64,000 nucleotides of DNA, from NCBI GenBank assembly GCA_963804595.1, contig CAWDQZ010000001.1, positions 1 to 64,000 on the forward strand, in the 5' to 3' direction. Origin of the DNA: DASUPK01 sp963804595. GTDB taxonomy: Bacteria > Actinomycetota > Thermoleophilia > Solirubrobacterales > 70-9. The position numbers were made by a program, and so were the translations under genes. Shown piece by piece: positions 47,179-55,843 of this stretch. A model generated the notes under the pieces. That model was not told where the DNA came from. It saw nothing but the letters and a program-made list of their open reading frames with translations, and made no database searches. Every line of letters begins with the position of its first letter. Position 1 is the first letter of the stretch.

Positions 47179-48714
47179 GTGCAGCGGAAGCTGGTCCTCG
47201 TCGTGGTCGATGCGATGCATCCCGAGATGCTCGTCCGGGCGATCGAAGACGACCAGGCCCCGACCTTCGGCGAGCTGCTCGCCCGCGGTCAGATGGTCCC
47301 GGACTGCGTCTCGAGCTTTCCCTCGGTGACCCCCGTGGCGAGCTCGGAGATGATGACTGGTACGGGTCCCGCCGGTCACTGGGTGATGGGGATGAACTGG
47401 TACCACCGGATCGAGCGGCGGTACATCGAGTACGGGTCCTCGTTCGAAGCGACGCGGACGTTCGGCCTCTTCAGGGCGATGTACGACCTCGTCTACAACA
47501 TGAATCTCGATCACCTGAGCTGGCAGGCGCAGACCGTCTTCGAGCGCCTCGGTGACGCGGGAATCCGCACCGCCGCCACGCCCTTCCTGATCTACCGCGG
47601 GCGGCACCGGCACGAACTCGGCCTCGAGGGCCTGGCGAAGCGGGCGGCGGCCGCGGCGAACTTCCGGCACGCGGTCTGGGGCCCGGACGAGTTCTTCTAC
47701 GGCGACATCTATGCCAGCCGCCCGACTGACTGCGGCCCGAGCTTCACCCGGCCCGGGATGCGTGACGAGTACTCCGCCTGTGTCGCGGAGGAGCTCGTCC
47801 GCGAGGGCGCCTACGAGTTCCTCCTCTTCAGCCTGCCGGACAACGACTTCCACTCGCACCGTCACGGCCCGGAAGCGACGCTGGAGTCGATCGCCAAGGC
47901 GGACGCGATGTTCGCCCGCATCGTCGAGGCCGGCGGCGGCCTGGACGCGTTTCTCGACGCGCACGCTGTGGTGCTCACCGCCGACCATGCCCAGACGGCG
48001 GTCGAGCACGGCCTCCCGCTCGCGGATGAGCTCGCCGAGGACTGGGCCGTGCTGCAGCCGAACACCGACCGGCCCGAGGACGCCGAGATCGCGGTCAGCC
48101 CGACCTCGCGGGCGGGCGCCGTCTACATCCTCGACGCCGGGTACCGGCACTCCGCGACGCACGAGCGGGCCCGGCTGCGGCTGCGAGAGCTGGCCGGCGT
48201 CGACCTTGTCACCTGGCTCGCCTCCGATGACGGCACGCCGGTCAAACGCCGGAGCGTCGGGCTCGACGATCCCGGCTCGCTCGACGCGGTGGTGGAGCGA
48301 AACGGCTACGAGTTTCGCTTCCGTCCCGCCGGCCAACTCCTCGACGTGCGGGGAAACGCCTGGCACGTCAGCGGCGAGCCCGAGGCGCTCGCGGGTGACA
48401 TCACGCGCGGCCGCTTCGAGTCCCACGCCTACCCGGACGGACTGGCACGGCTCTGGTCGGCGCTCACCTCGCCGCATGCCGGGGACATCCTGATCTCCGC
48501 CGCCGACGGCTACGAGTGCGTGGACTGGGGCGGGATCAGTCACGTGGGCGGTGGCAGCCACGGCTCGCTCGGCAGAGGGGATTCGCTCGGTCCCGTCGTC
48601 TTCGTCGGCTGCGGCCCCGAAGAGCCGGCCAAGCGGCCGCAATGGGCGTTGCGGGACCTGGCGGCGGTGATCCTGGAGCATTTCGGGGTTGACGGTGGGA
48701 GGCCCCAGGGATGA
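47179..48714 (+). CDS. Alkaline-phosphatase-fold phosphodiesterase/pyrophosphatase
   Basis: 511 residues, type I phosphodiesterase/nucleotide pyrophosphatase (AP superfamily). Metal site Asp in VLVVVDAMHPEML; nucleophile Thr in FPSVTPVASSEMMTG; metal-binding PDNDFHSHRHG and VLTADHAQTAV; and the final His in HVGGGSHGSLGRGDS. No signal peptide is seen, so it may act in the cytoplasm, as alkaline phosphatase family proteins of this length often do in actinobacteria. Substrate unknown; glycan or lipid phosphodiesters are possible. GTG start. The next gene, gtrA, overlaps by four bases. Confidence 0.87.
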   Translation: MQRKLVLVVVDAMHPEMLVRAIEDDQAPTFGELLARGQMVPDCVSSFPSVTPVASSEMMTGTGPAGHWVMGMNWYHRIERRYIEYGSSFEATRTFGLFRAMYDLVYNMNLDHLSWQAQTVFERLGDAGIRTAATPFLIYRGRHRHELGLEGLAKRAAAAANFRHAVWGPDEFFYGDIYASRPTDCGPSFTRPGMRDEYSACVAEELVREGAYEFLLFSLPDNDFHSHRHGPEATLESIAKADAMFARIVEAGGGLDAFLDAHAVVLTADHAQTAVEHGLPLADELAEDWAVLQPNTDRPEDAEIAVSPTSRAGAVYILDAGYRHSATHERARLRLRELAGVDLVTWLASDDGTPVKRRSVGLDDPGSLDAVVERNGYEFRFRPAGQLLDVRGNAWHVSGEPEALAGDITRGRFESHAYPDGLARLWSALTSPHAGDILISAADGYECVDWGGISHVGGGSHGSLGRGDSLGPVVFVGCGPEEPAKRPQWALRDLAAVILEHFGVDGGRPQG

Positions 48715-49133
48715 CTCCGGTCCAGACCGCGAAGCGGATCGGTCGCGGCACGCTCAAGCCGCAGAACTGGATCCAGCTGCTCCAGTTCGGCGTTGTCGGC
48801 GCCTCGGGCTACATCGTCAACCTGGCCGTGTTCGCCGTGGCGGTCGGCCCGCTCAGCGTGCACCACATCCCAGCGGCGATCATTGCCTTCTGCGTTGCGG
48901 TCACGAACAACTTCTGGTGGAACCGCCACTGGACGTTCGACGCGAGGCACAGCCACGCGGGCTTCCAGGCTGCCCGCTTCTTCACGGTGAGCGCCGCGGC
49001 ACTCGGGATCAACCTCGTGGTGCTCGAGCTCCTGGTGCGCGGCGGGATGGGAGACGTCCCAGCTCAGGCCCTGGCGGTGGCGATCGCGATGCCCTTCAAC
49101 TTCATCGGCAACAAGCTGTGGACGTTCGCGTAG
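48711..49133 (+). CDS. GtrA family membrane protein
   Basis: 140 residues with four transmembrane helices, typical length for GtrA. LQFGVVGASGYIVNLAVFAV and AFCVAVTNNFWWNRHWTFDAR are the signature (NFxxNRxWTF). GtrA-like proteins are thought to flip polyprenyl-linked sugars or modify cell-wall polymers. The ATG overlaps the phosphodiesterase stop (ATGA). Its own 3' end overlaps the next gene by 16 bases. The Pho-esterase, GtrA and polytopic protein probably form one glycolipid-handling operon. Confidence 0.9.
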   Translation: MTPVQTAKRIGRGTLKPQNWIQLLQFGVVGASGYIVNLAVFAVAVGPLSVHHIPAAIIAFCVAVTNNFWWNRHWTFDARHSHAGFQAARFFTVSAAALGINLVVLELLVRGGMGDVPAQALAVAIAMPFNFIGNKLWTFA

Positions 49134-50860
49134 GGCGAGCCTGTCTCCTCGCCGCCTCCCTAGCGCTCCTGCTCACCCTGCTGCTCGCTGCGCCGGCCGG
49201 GGCACAGCAACAGCCGCAGCCGCGGATCAGCCAGAGCAGGGCGATCGAAATCGCCAGGCTCGACCCCAAAGCCGTCGCGGAGTCCGAGAAGCACCCGGAC
49301 CTGTCGCCATCGGCCAGCCGGAACTCGACCACCGGCCTCTGGGAGGTCGGCTTCTTCACCGGCGAGAACGAGGTCGCACAGGTCGTCGTCGACCCGAACA
49401 CGGGCAAGGTCGTCGAATCCTGGACGGGCTACCAGGTGGCATGGCGGATGGCGCGCGGCTACCCGGGCGCCTTCGGGCGGATGGTCAACGCCCCCTACAT
49501 CTGGATCCCCCTCTGCGCGATCTTCGTGCTCGGCCTGCTCGACTGGCGTCGGCCCTTCCGGCTCGCCCATCTGGACCTGCTCGTGATCGTGGCCGGCTTC
49601 GGCCTCTCCCACTACTTCTTCAATCAGGGGAACATCGGGCTCTCGGTTCCGTTGGCCTATCCGCCCCTGCTCTATCTGCTCTGCCGGGCGCTCTGGCTCG
49701 GCTACCGCCGAAGACCCGGCAGCGGGCTGCGGCCTTCACTGCCGATCACCGTGCTGGCCGTGGCCACGGTCCTGCTGGTCGGCGGACGGGTCTTCCTCAA
49801 CGTCACGGATTCCAACGTGATCGACGTCGGCTACTCCGGCGTGATCGGAGCCGACCGGATCGCAGACCAGAAGCCGATCTACGGCAACTTCCCCACTGAC
49901 GACCAGTCCGGCGACACCTACGGGCCGGTCGCGTATTACGCGTATGTCCCCTTCGAGCAGATCTTTCCCTGGAGCGGAACCTGGGACGACCTGCCGGCCG
50001 CCCACGCCGCCTCGATCTTCTTCGACCTCGCGACGATCGCAGGGCTCTTTCTGCTCGGGGGGCGTCTCAGACGGGGTCGCCGCGGAACCGAGCTGGGGAT
50101 ACTTCTCGCCTTCGCCTGGGCGGCCTGTCCGTACACGGCCTACGCCCTCGAGTCGAACACCAACGACGCCCTCGTCGCCCTCACCCTGGTCGCCGCGCTG
50201 CTCTGCCTGACCTCTCCGATCCCGCGGGGAATCTCCCTGGCGCTGTCGGGGATGACGAAGTTCGCGCCCCTCGCCCTCGGCCCGCTGTTCGCCACCTTCG
50301 GGGCGACCGAGGCGGCCGGCCCGGGATTCGTGCGGCGTTACGCGAAGGTCGTTATCCCCTTCACGATCGCCTTCGCGGTCACGATCCTCGTCGTCTCCTT
50401 CCAGGCGCTCCAGGACCCCGGTCTGTCGACCTTCTGGCACCGGACGATCGGCGAGCAGGGCGGACGGGACTCGCCCTTCAGCATCTGGGGCCAGGACCAC
50501 TCGCTCGGCTGGCTCCAGGCGCTGGTCAAGGCAGCGGTCGTCGGCATTGCCGTGCTGGTCGCATTCCGGCCGCGCCGGCGGGATCACGTGACGGTCGCTG
50601 CGCTCGGCGCGGCCGTGATCATCGGCATGGAGCTCACGGTCGACCACTGGTTCTACCTCTACATCCCGTGGTTCCTGCCGTTCCTGCTGGTCGCCCTGCT
50701 GGCGACGGGGGTGGTGCCGCTATCCCGGGGCCGGGACGAGGATCTGGTCGATTCCGCGAGCTCGCCCGTCGTCGCCGACCTCGACCGCGACGCCCATCAG
50801 CCAGACGTCCTCGTCCGCGGTGTCGAATCGAACCGGCATCTGCGTCCGGAAGGCCTCTAG
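49118..50860 (+). CDS. Polytopic membrane protein, possible GT-C glycosyltransferase with PepSY-like N-terminus
   Basis: 580 residues. A signal peptide (ACLLAASLALLLTLLLAAPA, cleavage after AGA) precedes an exported domain of about 85 residues, with GLWEVGFFTGENEVAQVVVD and TGKVVESWTG, a PepSY-like pattern. About ten membrane helices follow, with YGPVAYYAYVPFEQ and acidic residues in the first large loop, as in DUF2029-type GT-C mannosyltransferases. The GTG at 49118 overlaps gtrA by 16 bases. The last 47 codons run antisense over the ymdB 3' end and look non-native. Function is inferred only from topology and the gtrA neighbour. Confidence 0.72.
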   Translation: MDVRVGRACLLAASLALLLTLLLAAPAGAQQQPQPRISQSRAIEIARLDPKAVAESEKHPDLSPSASRNSTTGLWEVGFFTGENEVAQVVVDPNTGKVVESWTGYQVAWRMARGYPGAFGRMVNAPYIWIPLCAIFVLGLLDWRRPFRLAHLDLLVIVAGFGLSHYFFNQGNIGLSVPLAYPPLLYLLCRALWLGYRRRPGSGLRPSLPITVLAVATVLLVGGRVFLNVTDSNVIDVGYSGVIGADRIADQKPIYGNFPTDDQSGDTYGPVAYYAYVPFEQIFPWSGTWDDLPAAHAASIFFDLATIAGLFLLGGRLRRGRRGTELGILLAFAWAACPYTAYALESNTNDALVALTLVAALLCLTSPIPRGISLALSGMTKFAPLALGPLFATFGATEAAGPGFVRRYAKVVIPFTIAFAVTILVVSFQALQDPGLSTFWHRTIGEQGGRDSPFSIWGQDHSLGWLQALVKAAVVGIAVLVAFRPRRRDHVTVAALGAAVIIGMELTVDHWFYLYIPWFLPFLLVALLATGVVPLSRGRDEDLVDSASSPVVADLDRDAHQPDVLVRGVESNRHLRPEGL

Positions 50861-51499
50861 GGCCTGCTCGCGCCGGACGCCGATGACGCCGGCGCGGGAG
50901 CCGGTCATCCCGACGTCCGTGATGTGAGCCGTGCCACCCGGCAGGACCCGGGCGTCGGCGGTGGGCACGTGGGTGTGGGTACCGAGCACCGCCGCCACCC
51001 GGCCGTCGAGGTGCCAGCCCATCGCCACCTTCTCACTGGTGAGCTCGGCATGGAAGTCGACGACGATCGCGTCGGCTGCACCGGCCAGGGAGGTGAGCAG
51101 CTCGTCGATGGCGCCGAACGGATTGCGCTCCACCTGCAGGTGCATCTGCCCGCTGAGATTGATCACGGCGACGCGCATCCCGGCGGCCTCGACGATCGTG
51201 TGACCGCGTCCCGGATTCGCCTCGGGGAAGTTGACCGGGCGCAGGACGCGCTGCTCGGAGTCGAGGTAGGGATAGACCTCGCGATGGCGGTAGGTGTGGT
51301 TGCCGAGGGTGATCACGTCGGCGCCCGCCGCGAAGAGCTGCTCCGCGGTTTCCTTGGTGATGCCGACGCCTCCCGCGCTGTTCTCGCCGTTGACTATGAC
51401 CAGATCGGGCATGCGCTCGGCGCGCAGGTCGGGCATCGCGGTCGACAGGGCCTCCCGGCCAGGCCTCCCGACGACGTCCCCTATGAACAGGAGGCGCAT
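50720..51499 (-). CDS. YmdB-family metallophosphoesterase
   Basis: 259 residues. MRLLFIGDVVGRPGREAL, VNGENSAGGVGITKETAEQL, ITLGNHTYRHREVYPYLD and GTHTHVPTADARVLPGGTAH carry the metal-binding Asp, Asn and His residues of the YmdB family. YmdB acts as a 2',3'-cyclic nucleotide phosphodiesterase in Bacillus and affects motility and biofilm choice. The end, WLMGVAVEVGDDGRARGIDQ, is a normal family C-terminus, so the 141-base overlap with the convergent membrane-protein gene uses genuine ymdB coding sequence. The ATG start is nine bases after a TACGCT box. Confidence 0.9.
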   Translation of the reverse strand: MRLLFIGDVVGRPGREALSTAMPDLRAERMPDLVIVNGENSAGGVGITKETAEQLFAAGADVITLGNHTYRHREVYPYLDSEQRVLRPVNFPEANPGRGHTIVEAAGMRVAVINLSGQMHLQVERNPFGAIDELLTSLAGAADAIVVDFHAELTSEKVAMGWHLDGRVAAVLGTHTHVPTADARVLPGGTAHITDVGMTGSRAGVIGVRREQALEAFRTQMPVRFDTADEDVWLMGVAVEVGDDGRARGIDQILVPAPG

Positions 51500-51545
51500 G
51501 CCGGCGGGAGCGTAGAGGACCGCAGCGCCAGCCTCGCCGTCCCAC

Positions 51546-51551
51546 TAGCTT
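51546..51551 (+). promoter_or_regulatory. -10 box of the ABC exporter operon
   Basis: TAGCTT, seven bases before the ATG at 51559. Leaderless-type spacing. Confidence 0.4.
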
Positions 51552-51558
51552 TCGGACG

Positions 51559-52308
51559 ATGAGCGAGAACCCACCGCGGGCGCGGGCGCGGGGGACCGGC
51601 CCCGTGCTCGAAGTGGATGGCCTCTCCAAGTCCTTCGGAGAGCGCGTTGCGCTGCGGGACGTCAGCCTGGATGCCGGGGCCGGGGAGCTGCTGGCGGTGC
51701 TGGGGCCGAACGGAGCCGGCAAGACGACCCTCCTCTCGATCCTCGCCGGCATCACCCGGCCGGACTCCGGCCGCATCTCGAGCTCGAACGGCGACATCGG
51801 CTGGGTGCCGCAGCAGGCCGGCCTCTACCACCGTCTCACTGTCGAGGAGAACCTGCGCCTCTTCTCGCACATGGAGTCCGTGGAGGACGTGGAGGGGACC
51901 ATCGAGAGGATGCTCGGCCAAACCGGCCTCTCGGACCGGCGGCACGACCCGGTCTCCTCGCTCTCCGGCGGCAACCAGCAGCGGATCAACATCGCGATCG
52001 GGTTGATCGGGGATCCCTCCGTGCTGCTCCTCGACGAGCCGAGCTCGGGTCTCGACCCCAGCCAGCGCGTCCGCCTCTGGGCGTTCGTCGCGCGCCTCGC
52101 GGAGGGCGGGACCACCGTGATCTACTCGACCCATCAGATCGAGGAGGCGAGCCACTACGGCGACCGCCTGGTGGTCCTCGCCGACGGGGAGACGATCTTC
52201 GATGGCAGCTTCGATCAGCTCCGTCGTGCGGCGGGGCCGCGGCCCGAGGGCAGCGCCGCCGATCCGGAGAACGACTTCGTCCGCTTTCTGCAGCAGCGGG
52301 GCCACTGA
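51559..52308 (+). CDS. ABC transporter ATP-binding protein
   Basis: 249 residues, a stand-alone ATPase of an ABC-2 exporter. Walker A GPNGAGKTTLL, Q-loop region GWVPQQAGLYHRLTVEEN, signature SLSGGNQQRINIAIGL (LSGGN rather than LSGGQ), Walker B VLLLDEPSSGLD, and the switch His in IYSTHQIEEA. The first 15 residues are Arg/Pro-rich. It partners the membrane protein encoded next (TGATG overlap). Substrate unknown; drugs, lipids or natural products are typical. Confidence 0.93.
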   Translation: MSENPPRARARGTGPVLEVDGLSKSFGERVALRDVSLDAGAGELLAVLGPNGAGKTTLLSILAGITRPDSGRISSSNGDIGWVPQQAGLYHRLTVEENLRLFSHMESVEDVEGTIERMLGQTGLSDRRHDPVSSLSGGNQQRINIAIGLIGDPSVLLLDEPSSGLDPSQRVRLWAFVARLAEGGTTVIYSTHQIEEASHYGDRLVVLADGETIFDGSFDQLRRAAGPRPEGSAADPENDFVRFLQQRGH

Positions 52309-53663
52309 TGCGCTGGCTGCTTCTCAAGGACCTGCAGCTGCTCCGGCGCTCGCCGCTGGTAACGGCACTGCTGGTGATCTATCCGATCGTGCTCGCGGTG
52401 CTGATCGGCCTGGCGATCTCGCGCAGCCCCGAGAAGCCGCGCGTCGCCTTCCTCAATCAGATTCCCGATAGTGCCGGCCTCAGCCTGGGGGACACCGGGG
52501 GCTTCTCGCAGTCGGAGGCGCGGCGCAGGCTGTGCGCCAAGATCGAATGCGTCACAGCCTCGAGCCGCGCCGACGTCGAGCGAAAGGTGAAGGACGGCGA
52601 GGTGCTCGGCGGCCTCATCCTGCCGCCCGACTTCCTCAGCAAGCTCCAGGGCGAGCTCAGCTCCAACTCGTCGGAGCCCGCCACCGTTGAGGTGCTCGTC
52701 AACCAGGACGATCCCCTCAAGGCGCAGATCGTCGACGACCGGATCAACTCGCTTCTCAACCAGGCGAACCTCCTGCTCTCGGGCAAGATCACCGATGTCG
52801 CGGTCAACTACGAGGAGCTCCTCGCGAACGGCGGCGAGTTCGAGATCCCCTTCCTCAATCAGACCGTCCACATCCTCGGCCTGCAGCGTTCCGAGCAGAT
52901 CCTGCGCTCGGTTCGGGGCGGCTTGCCGCCCGCCGAGCGCAGACAGGTCTCACAGGTCACCGAGTTCGCTCACCTCGCCCGCCAGAACCTGGCGCTCGCC
53001 AATCAGCTGCTCTCCTCGATCCGCCAGCCGATCGCGGTGGACAAGCAGGTGATCGCCGGCAGCATTCCACCGCTCGACACCTTCGCGGTCGCGGTGGCCG
53101 CCGCGGTCACGCTGCTCTTCGTCACGGTGCTCCTCGTCTCCGGCTCGCTCGCCCTCGAGCGCGAGGAGAACACCTTCACGCGTCTCACCCGCGGCCTGAT
53201 CAGCAGGGAGGGCCTGCTGCTCGAGAAGGCGATCCTGGGGACCGGCGCGGCGCTCGTCGTGACGCTGCTGATGCTCCTCGCGATCACGCCGTTCCAGTCG
53301 ATCGCCTGGAGCCGGATCTACCTGATCGTCCCGGCCATCCTGCTGGCTGGCGCCGCCTCCTCCGGCCTGGGCCTCGCGATCGGAGCGGCGGCCAAGGAGG
53401 TCCGCGCCAGCGCCCTGCTCGCCTTCGCGCTCGCGCTGCCGGTGGCGTTCATCTCGCTGGTCCCGTCCGGGACGGTCTCGAAGACGCTGCTCGACGTGAT
53501 CCACGTGATCGCGGGCGCCTTCCCGTTCCGCCCCGCGCTCGATGCCCTCTCCGGGGCGTTGTCAGCTTCCGGACCTGGGCTCGGGCTGCCCTTCCTGCAC
53601 CTGGCGCTGCTCACAGTGGGGTATCTCGTCCTGGCGCGACTCGCGTTGCGAAGGTTTGCCTAG
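52308..53663 (+). CDS. ABC-2 type transporter permease
   Basis: 451 residues. One N-terminal helix (VTALLVIYPIVLAVLIGLAI) is followed by a large exported domain (about 35-245, with coiled-coil-like stretches), then five further helices from about 250, beginning LDTFAVAVAAAVTLLFVTVLL, with the conserved EREENTFTRLTRGLISR motif after it. This is the ABC2_membrane_3/YhgE-like layout. It exports an unidentified substrate with the ATPase encoded upstream. The last helices end at LARLALRRFA, 22 bases before hemB. Confidence 0.9.
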   Translation: MRWLLLKDLQLLRRSPLVTALLVIYPIVLAVLIGLAISRSPEKPRVAFLNQIPDSAGLSLGDTGGFSQSEARRRLCAKIECVTASSRADVERKVKDGEVLGGLILPPDFLSKLQGELSSNSSEPATVEVLVNQDDPLKAQIVDDRINSLLNQANLLLSGKITDVAVNYEELLANGGEFEIPFLNQTVHILGLQRSEQILRSVRGGLPPAERRQVSQVTEFAHLARQNLALANQLLSSIRQPIAVDKQVIAGSIPPLDTFAVAVAAAVTLLFVTVLLVSGSLALEREENTFTRLTRGLISREGLLLEKAILGTGAALVVTLLMLLAITPFQSIAWSRIYLIVPAILLAGAASSGLGLAIGAAAKEVRASALLAFALALPVAFISLVPSGTVSKTLLDVIHVIAGAFPFRPALDALSGALSASGPGLGLPFLHLALLTVGYLVLARLALRRFA

Positions 53664-53672
53664 GCCCCGCCC

Positions 53673-53678
53673 TAGAAT
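53673..53678 (+). promoter_or_regulatory. -10 box of hemB
   Basis: TAGAAT, seven bases before the GTG at 53686. The haem gene cluster is therefore likely to start here with a leaderless mRNA. Confidence 0.5.
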
Positions 53679-53685
53679 CCGGCAG

Positions 53686-54708
53686 GTGAGCTTTCCAGCC
53701 ACCCGACTGCGCCGCCTGCGCCGCACCGAGCCGCTCCGCGAGCTCGTCCGCGAAACGGACCTGACGCCGGAGCACCTGGTCCAGCCGCTGTTCATCACGG
53801 CGGGGGAGGGCGTGCGCGAGCCGATCTCCTCGATGCCGGGCATGGAGCGCCTCTCGATCTCGGAGGCGGTCGCCGAGGTGACCGAGATCGCCGCCGCCGG
53901 CGTTCGCGCGGTGCTGCTCTTCGGGATCCCGGCGAGCAAGGACGAGGTCGGCTCGGAGGCCTACGACGACGAGGGTGTCGTGCAGATGGCCGTCCGGGCG
54001 CTGAAGGAGGCCCATCCCGAGGTCGTCGTGATCACGGACGTGTGCCTCTGCGAGTACACCTCGCACGGCCATTGCGGAGTGCTTCAGCCAGATCCGCAGT
54101 CCCGGACGCGAAGCGGAGGAGATGCGGAAATGGTCGTGGACAACGACCTGACGCTCGAGCTCTTGGCCAAAACGGCGATCTCCCATGCCGCGGCGGGCGC
54201 CGACGCAGTGGCGCCGAGCGACATGATGGACGGCCGCGTCGGGGCGATCCGGACCCAGCTCGACGAGGAGGGTCACGCGAACGTCCCGATCGTCGCCTAC
54301 AGCGCAAAGTACGCATCGGCCTTCTATGGCCCCTTCCGCGAGGCGGCCGGGTCGACGCCCGAGTTCGGTGACCGCCGGGGATACCAGATGGATCCCGCCA
54401 ACGCCGACGAGGCCGTCCGCGAGGCCAAGCTGGACCTCGAGGAGGGTGCCGACGTGGTGATGGTCAAGCCGGCGCTCCCCTACCTCGACGTGATCCGGCG
54501 GGTCAAGGACGCGACCGGGGCGCCCCTGGCCGCGTACCACGTCGGCGGCGAGTACTCGATGCTGAAGGCGGCGGCGGAGAACGGCTGGATCGACGAGCGC
54601 GCTGCGGCGATGGAGTCGCTGACCTCGATCCGGCGGGCCGGCGCCGACATGATCATCACCTACTTCGCAAAGGACGCGGCGGGGTGGCTGATGCGAGGGC
54701 GCGCGTGA
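53686..54708 (+). CDS. hemB: Porphobilinogen synthase (delta-aminolevulinic acid dehydratase)
   Basis: 340 residues. Condenses two 5-aminolevulinate molecules to porphobilinogen. The zinc site is DVCLCEYTSHGHCG (Cys120, Cys122 and the following Cys), so it is the Zn-dependent type. The Schiff-base lysines lie in VAYSAKYASAFYGPFR and VMVKPALPYLD. A short insertion rich in Arg/Ser/Gly (LQPDPQSRTRSGGDAEMV) replaces the usual brief turn before VDND. The GTG start gives MSFPATRLRRLRR. It is first of a haem cluster with the Ahb-like gene and hemL. Confidence 0.96.
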   Translation: MSFPATRLRRLRRTEPLRELVRETDLTPEHLVQPLFITAGEGVREPISSMPGMERLSISEAVAEVTEIAAAGVRAVLLFGIPASKDEVGSEAYDDEGVVQMAVRALKEAHPEVVVITDVCLCEYTSHGHCGVLQPDPQSRTRSGGDAEMVVDNDLTLELLAKTAISHAAAGADAVAPSDMMDGRVGAIRTQLDEEGHANVPIVAYSAKYASAFYGPFREAAGSTPEFGDRRGYQMDPANADEAVREAKLDLEEGADVVMVKPALPYLDVIRRVKDATGAPLAAYHVGGEYSMLKAAAENGWIDERAAAMESLTSIRRAGADMIITYFAKDAAGWLMRGRA

Positions 54709-54739
54709 GCGCGACCGGTCTCATGGGAGCTGCCAGGCG

Positions 54740-55843
54740 ATGAACAAACCCTCGGACGGGATCACGACGGCCATGGCGACGCCGAAGCTCCGATCCCGCA
54801 AGGGCGGCGCTGCCGTACCGCTGGACGAGATCGACAAACGGCTGATGAACCTGCTGCAGTCCAGCTTTCCCCTGCACCCGGATCCTTTTGGGGAGGTCGC
54901 GGCCGTGGCGGAGCTCGATCGCGATGAGGTCAAGACCCGCGCACAGCGCCTCCTCGACGAGCGGATCATCCGGGAGATCACGCCGATCTTCGACACGAGG
55001 GCGCTCGGCTACAGCTCGATGCTGGTCGCCGCCAAGGTCGACTCCGAGAACCCCCACCGCGCCGCGAAGATCATCAACTCGCACCCCGGCGTCTCCCACA
55101 ACTACCTCCGTACCCACGAGTTCAACCTCTGGTTCACGATCGCGACCCCGCCAGATTCGACGTTGGGGCTCGAAGGCACGCTGAGGGTCCTCCAGGAGGA
55201 GACCGGTGCCGAGTCGATCCGCCAACTGCCGACGCTCACCCTCTTCAAGATCAACATGAACCTCGAGATGGAGGGCGGCACGGATGAGCTCGCCGCCGCC
55301 ATCGAGGCAACGCCGCCCCGGGAGCTGGAGCGCCAGCCCTACGACGAGACCGACGTGGCGGTGATCCGCGCCCTCCAGGGCCCGATGGAGGTGACCGACC
55401 GGCCGTATGACGCCCCGGCGGCCGAGGCCGGGATGAGCACCGGTGACCTTCTCGCCCACCTCACCGGCATGGTCGATCGCAAGCTGCTGCGCCGGGTCGC
55501 GGCGATCCTCTACCACCGCCGGGCCGGCTTCTCGGCCAACGGCATGGGCGTCTGGCGGGTGCCGGAGGACAAGATCCTCGACGTCGGCTCGCGGATGGCC
55601 GCCGTCCGCGGGATCTCGCACTGCTACCAGCGTCCCACCTACGAGGACTGGCCGTACAGCGTCTTCACGATGGCCCACGGCCGCTCCAAGGAGGAGTGCG
55701 ACGCGGTCCTCGACGGGATCGCCGAGACGCACGGCCTGCACGGCCAGGATCGCGCCGTCCTCTACTCATCGACCGAGTTCAAGAAGATCCGCCTCCACTA
55801 CTTCACCGACGACTACGCGCGCTGGGAGGCGGAGCACAAATAA
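54740..55843 (+). CDS. Fused AhbA-AhbB-like siroheme decarboxylase/AsnC-family protein
   Basis: 367 residues made of two Lrp/AsnC-type units. Unit 1 (about 28-175): LDEIDKRLMNLLQSSFPLHP, then FDTRALGYSSMLVAAKV, matching AhbA. Unit 2 (about 195-365): VTDRPYDAPAAEAGM, LYHRRAGFSANGMGVWRVP, SHCYQRPTYEDWPYSVFTM (His294) and STEFKKIRLHYF, matching AhbB. AhbA and AhbB are normally separate chains forming the enzyme that turns siroheme into 12,18-didecarboxysiroheme in the alternative haem route. Lying between hemB and hemL, it is either that enzyme as a single chain or a haem-responsive regulator derived from it. Confidence 0.85.
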   Translation: MNKPSDGITTAMATPKLRSRKGGAAVPLDEIDKRLMNLLQSSFPLHPDPFGEVAAVAELDRDEVKTRAQRLLDERIIREITPIFDTRALGYSSMLVAAKVDSENPHRAAKIINSHPGVSHNYLRTHEFNLWFTIATPPDSTLGLEGTLRVLQEETGAESIRQLPTLTLFKINMNLEMEGGTDELAAAIEATPPRELERQPYDETDVAVIRALQGPMEVTDRPYDAPAAEAGMSTGDLLAHLTGMVDRKLLRRVAAILYHRRAGFSANGMGVWRVPEDKILDVGSRMAAVRGISHCYQRPTYEDWPYSVFTMAHGRSKEECDAVLDGIAETHGLHGQDRAVLYSSTEFKKIRLHYFTDDYARWEAEHK

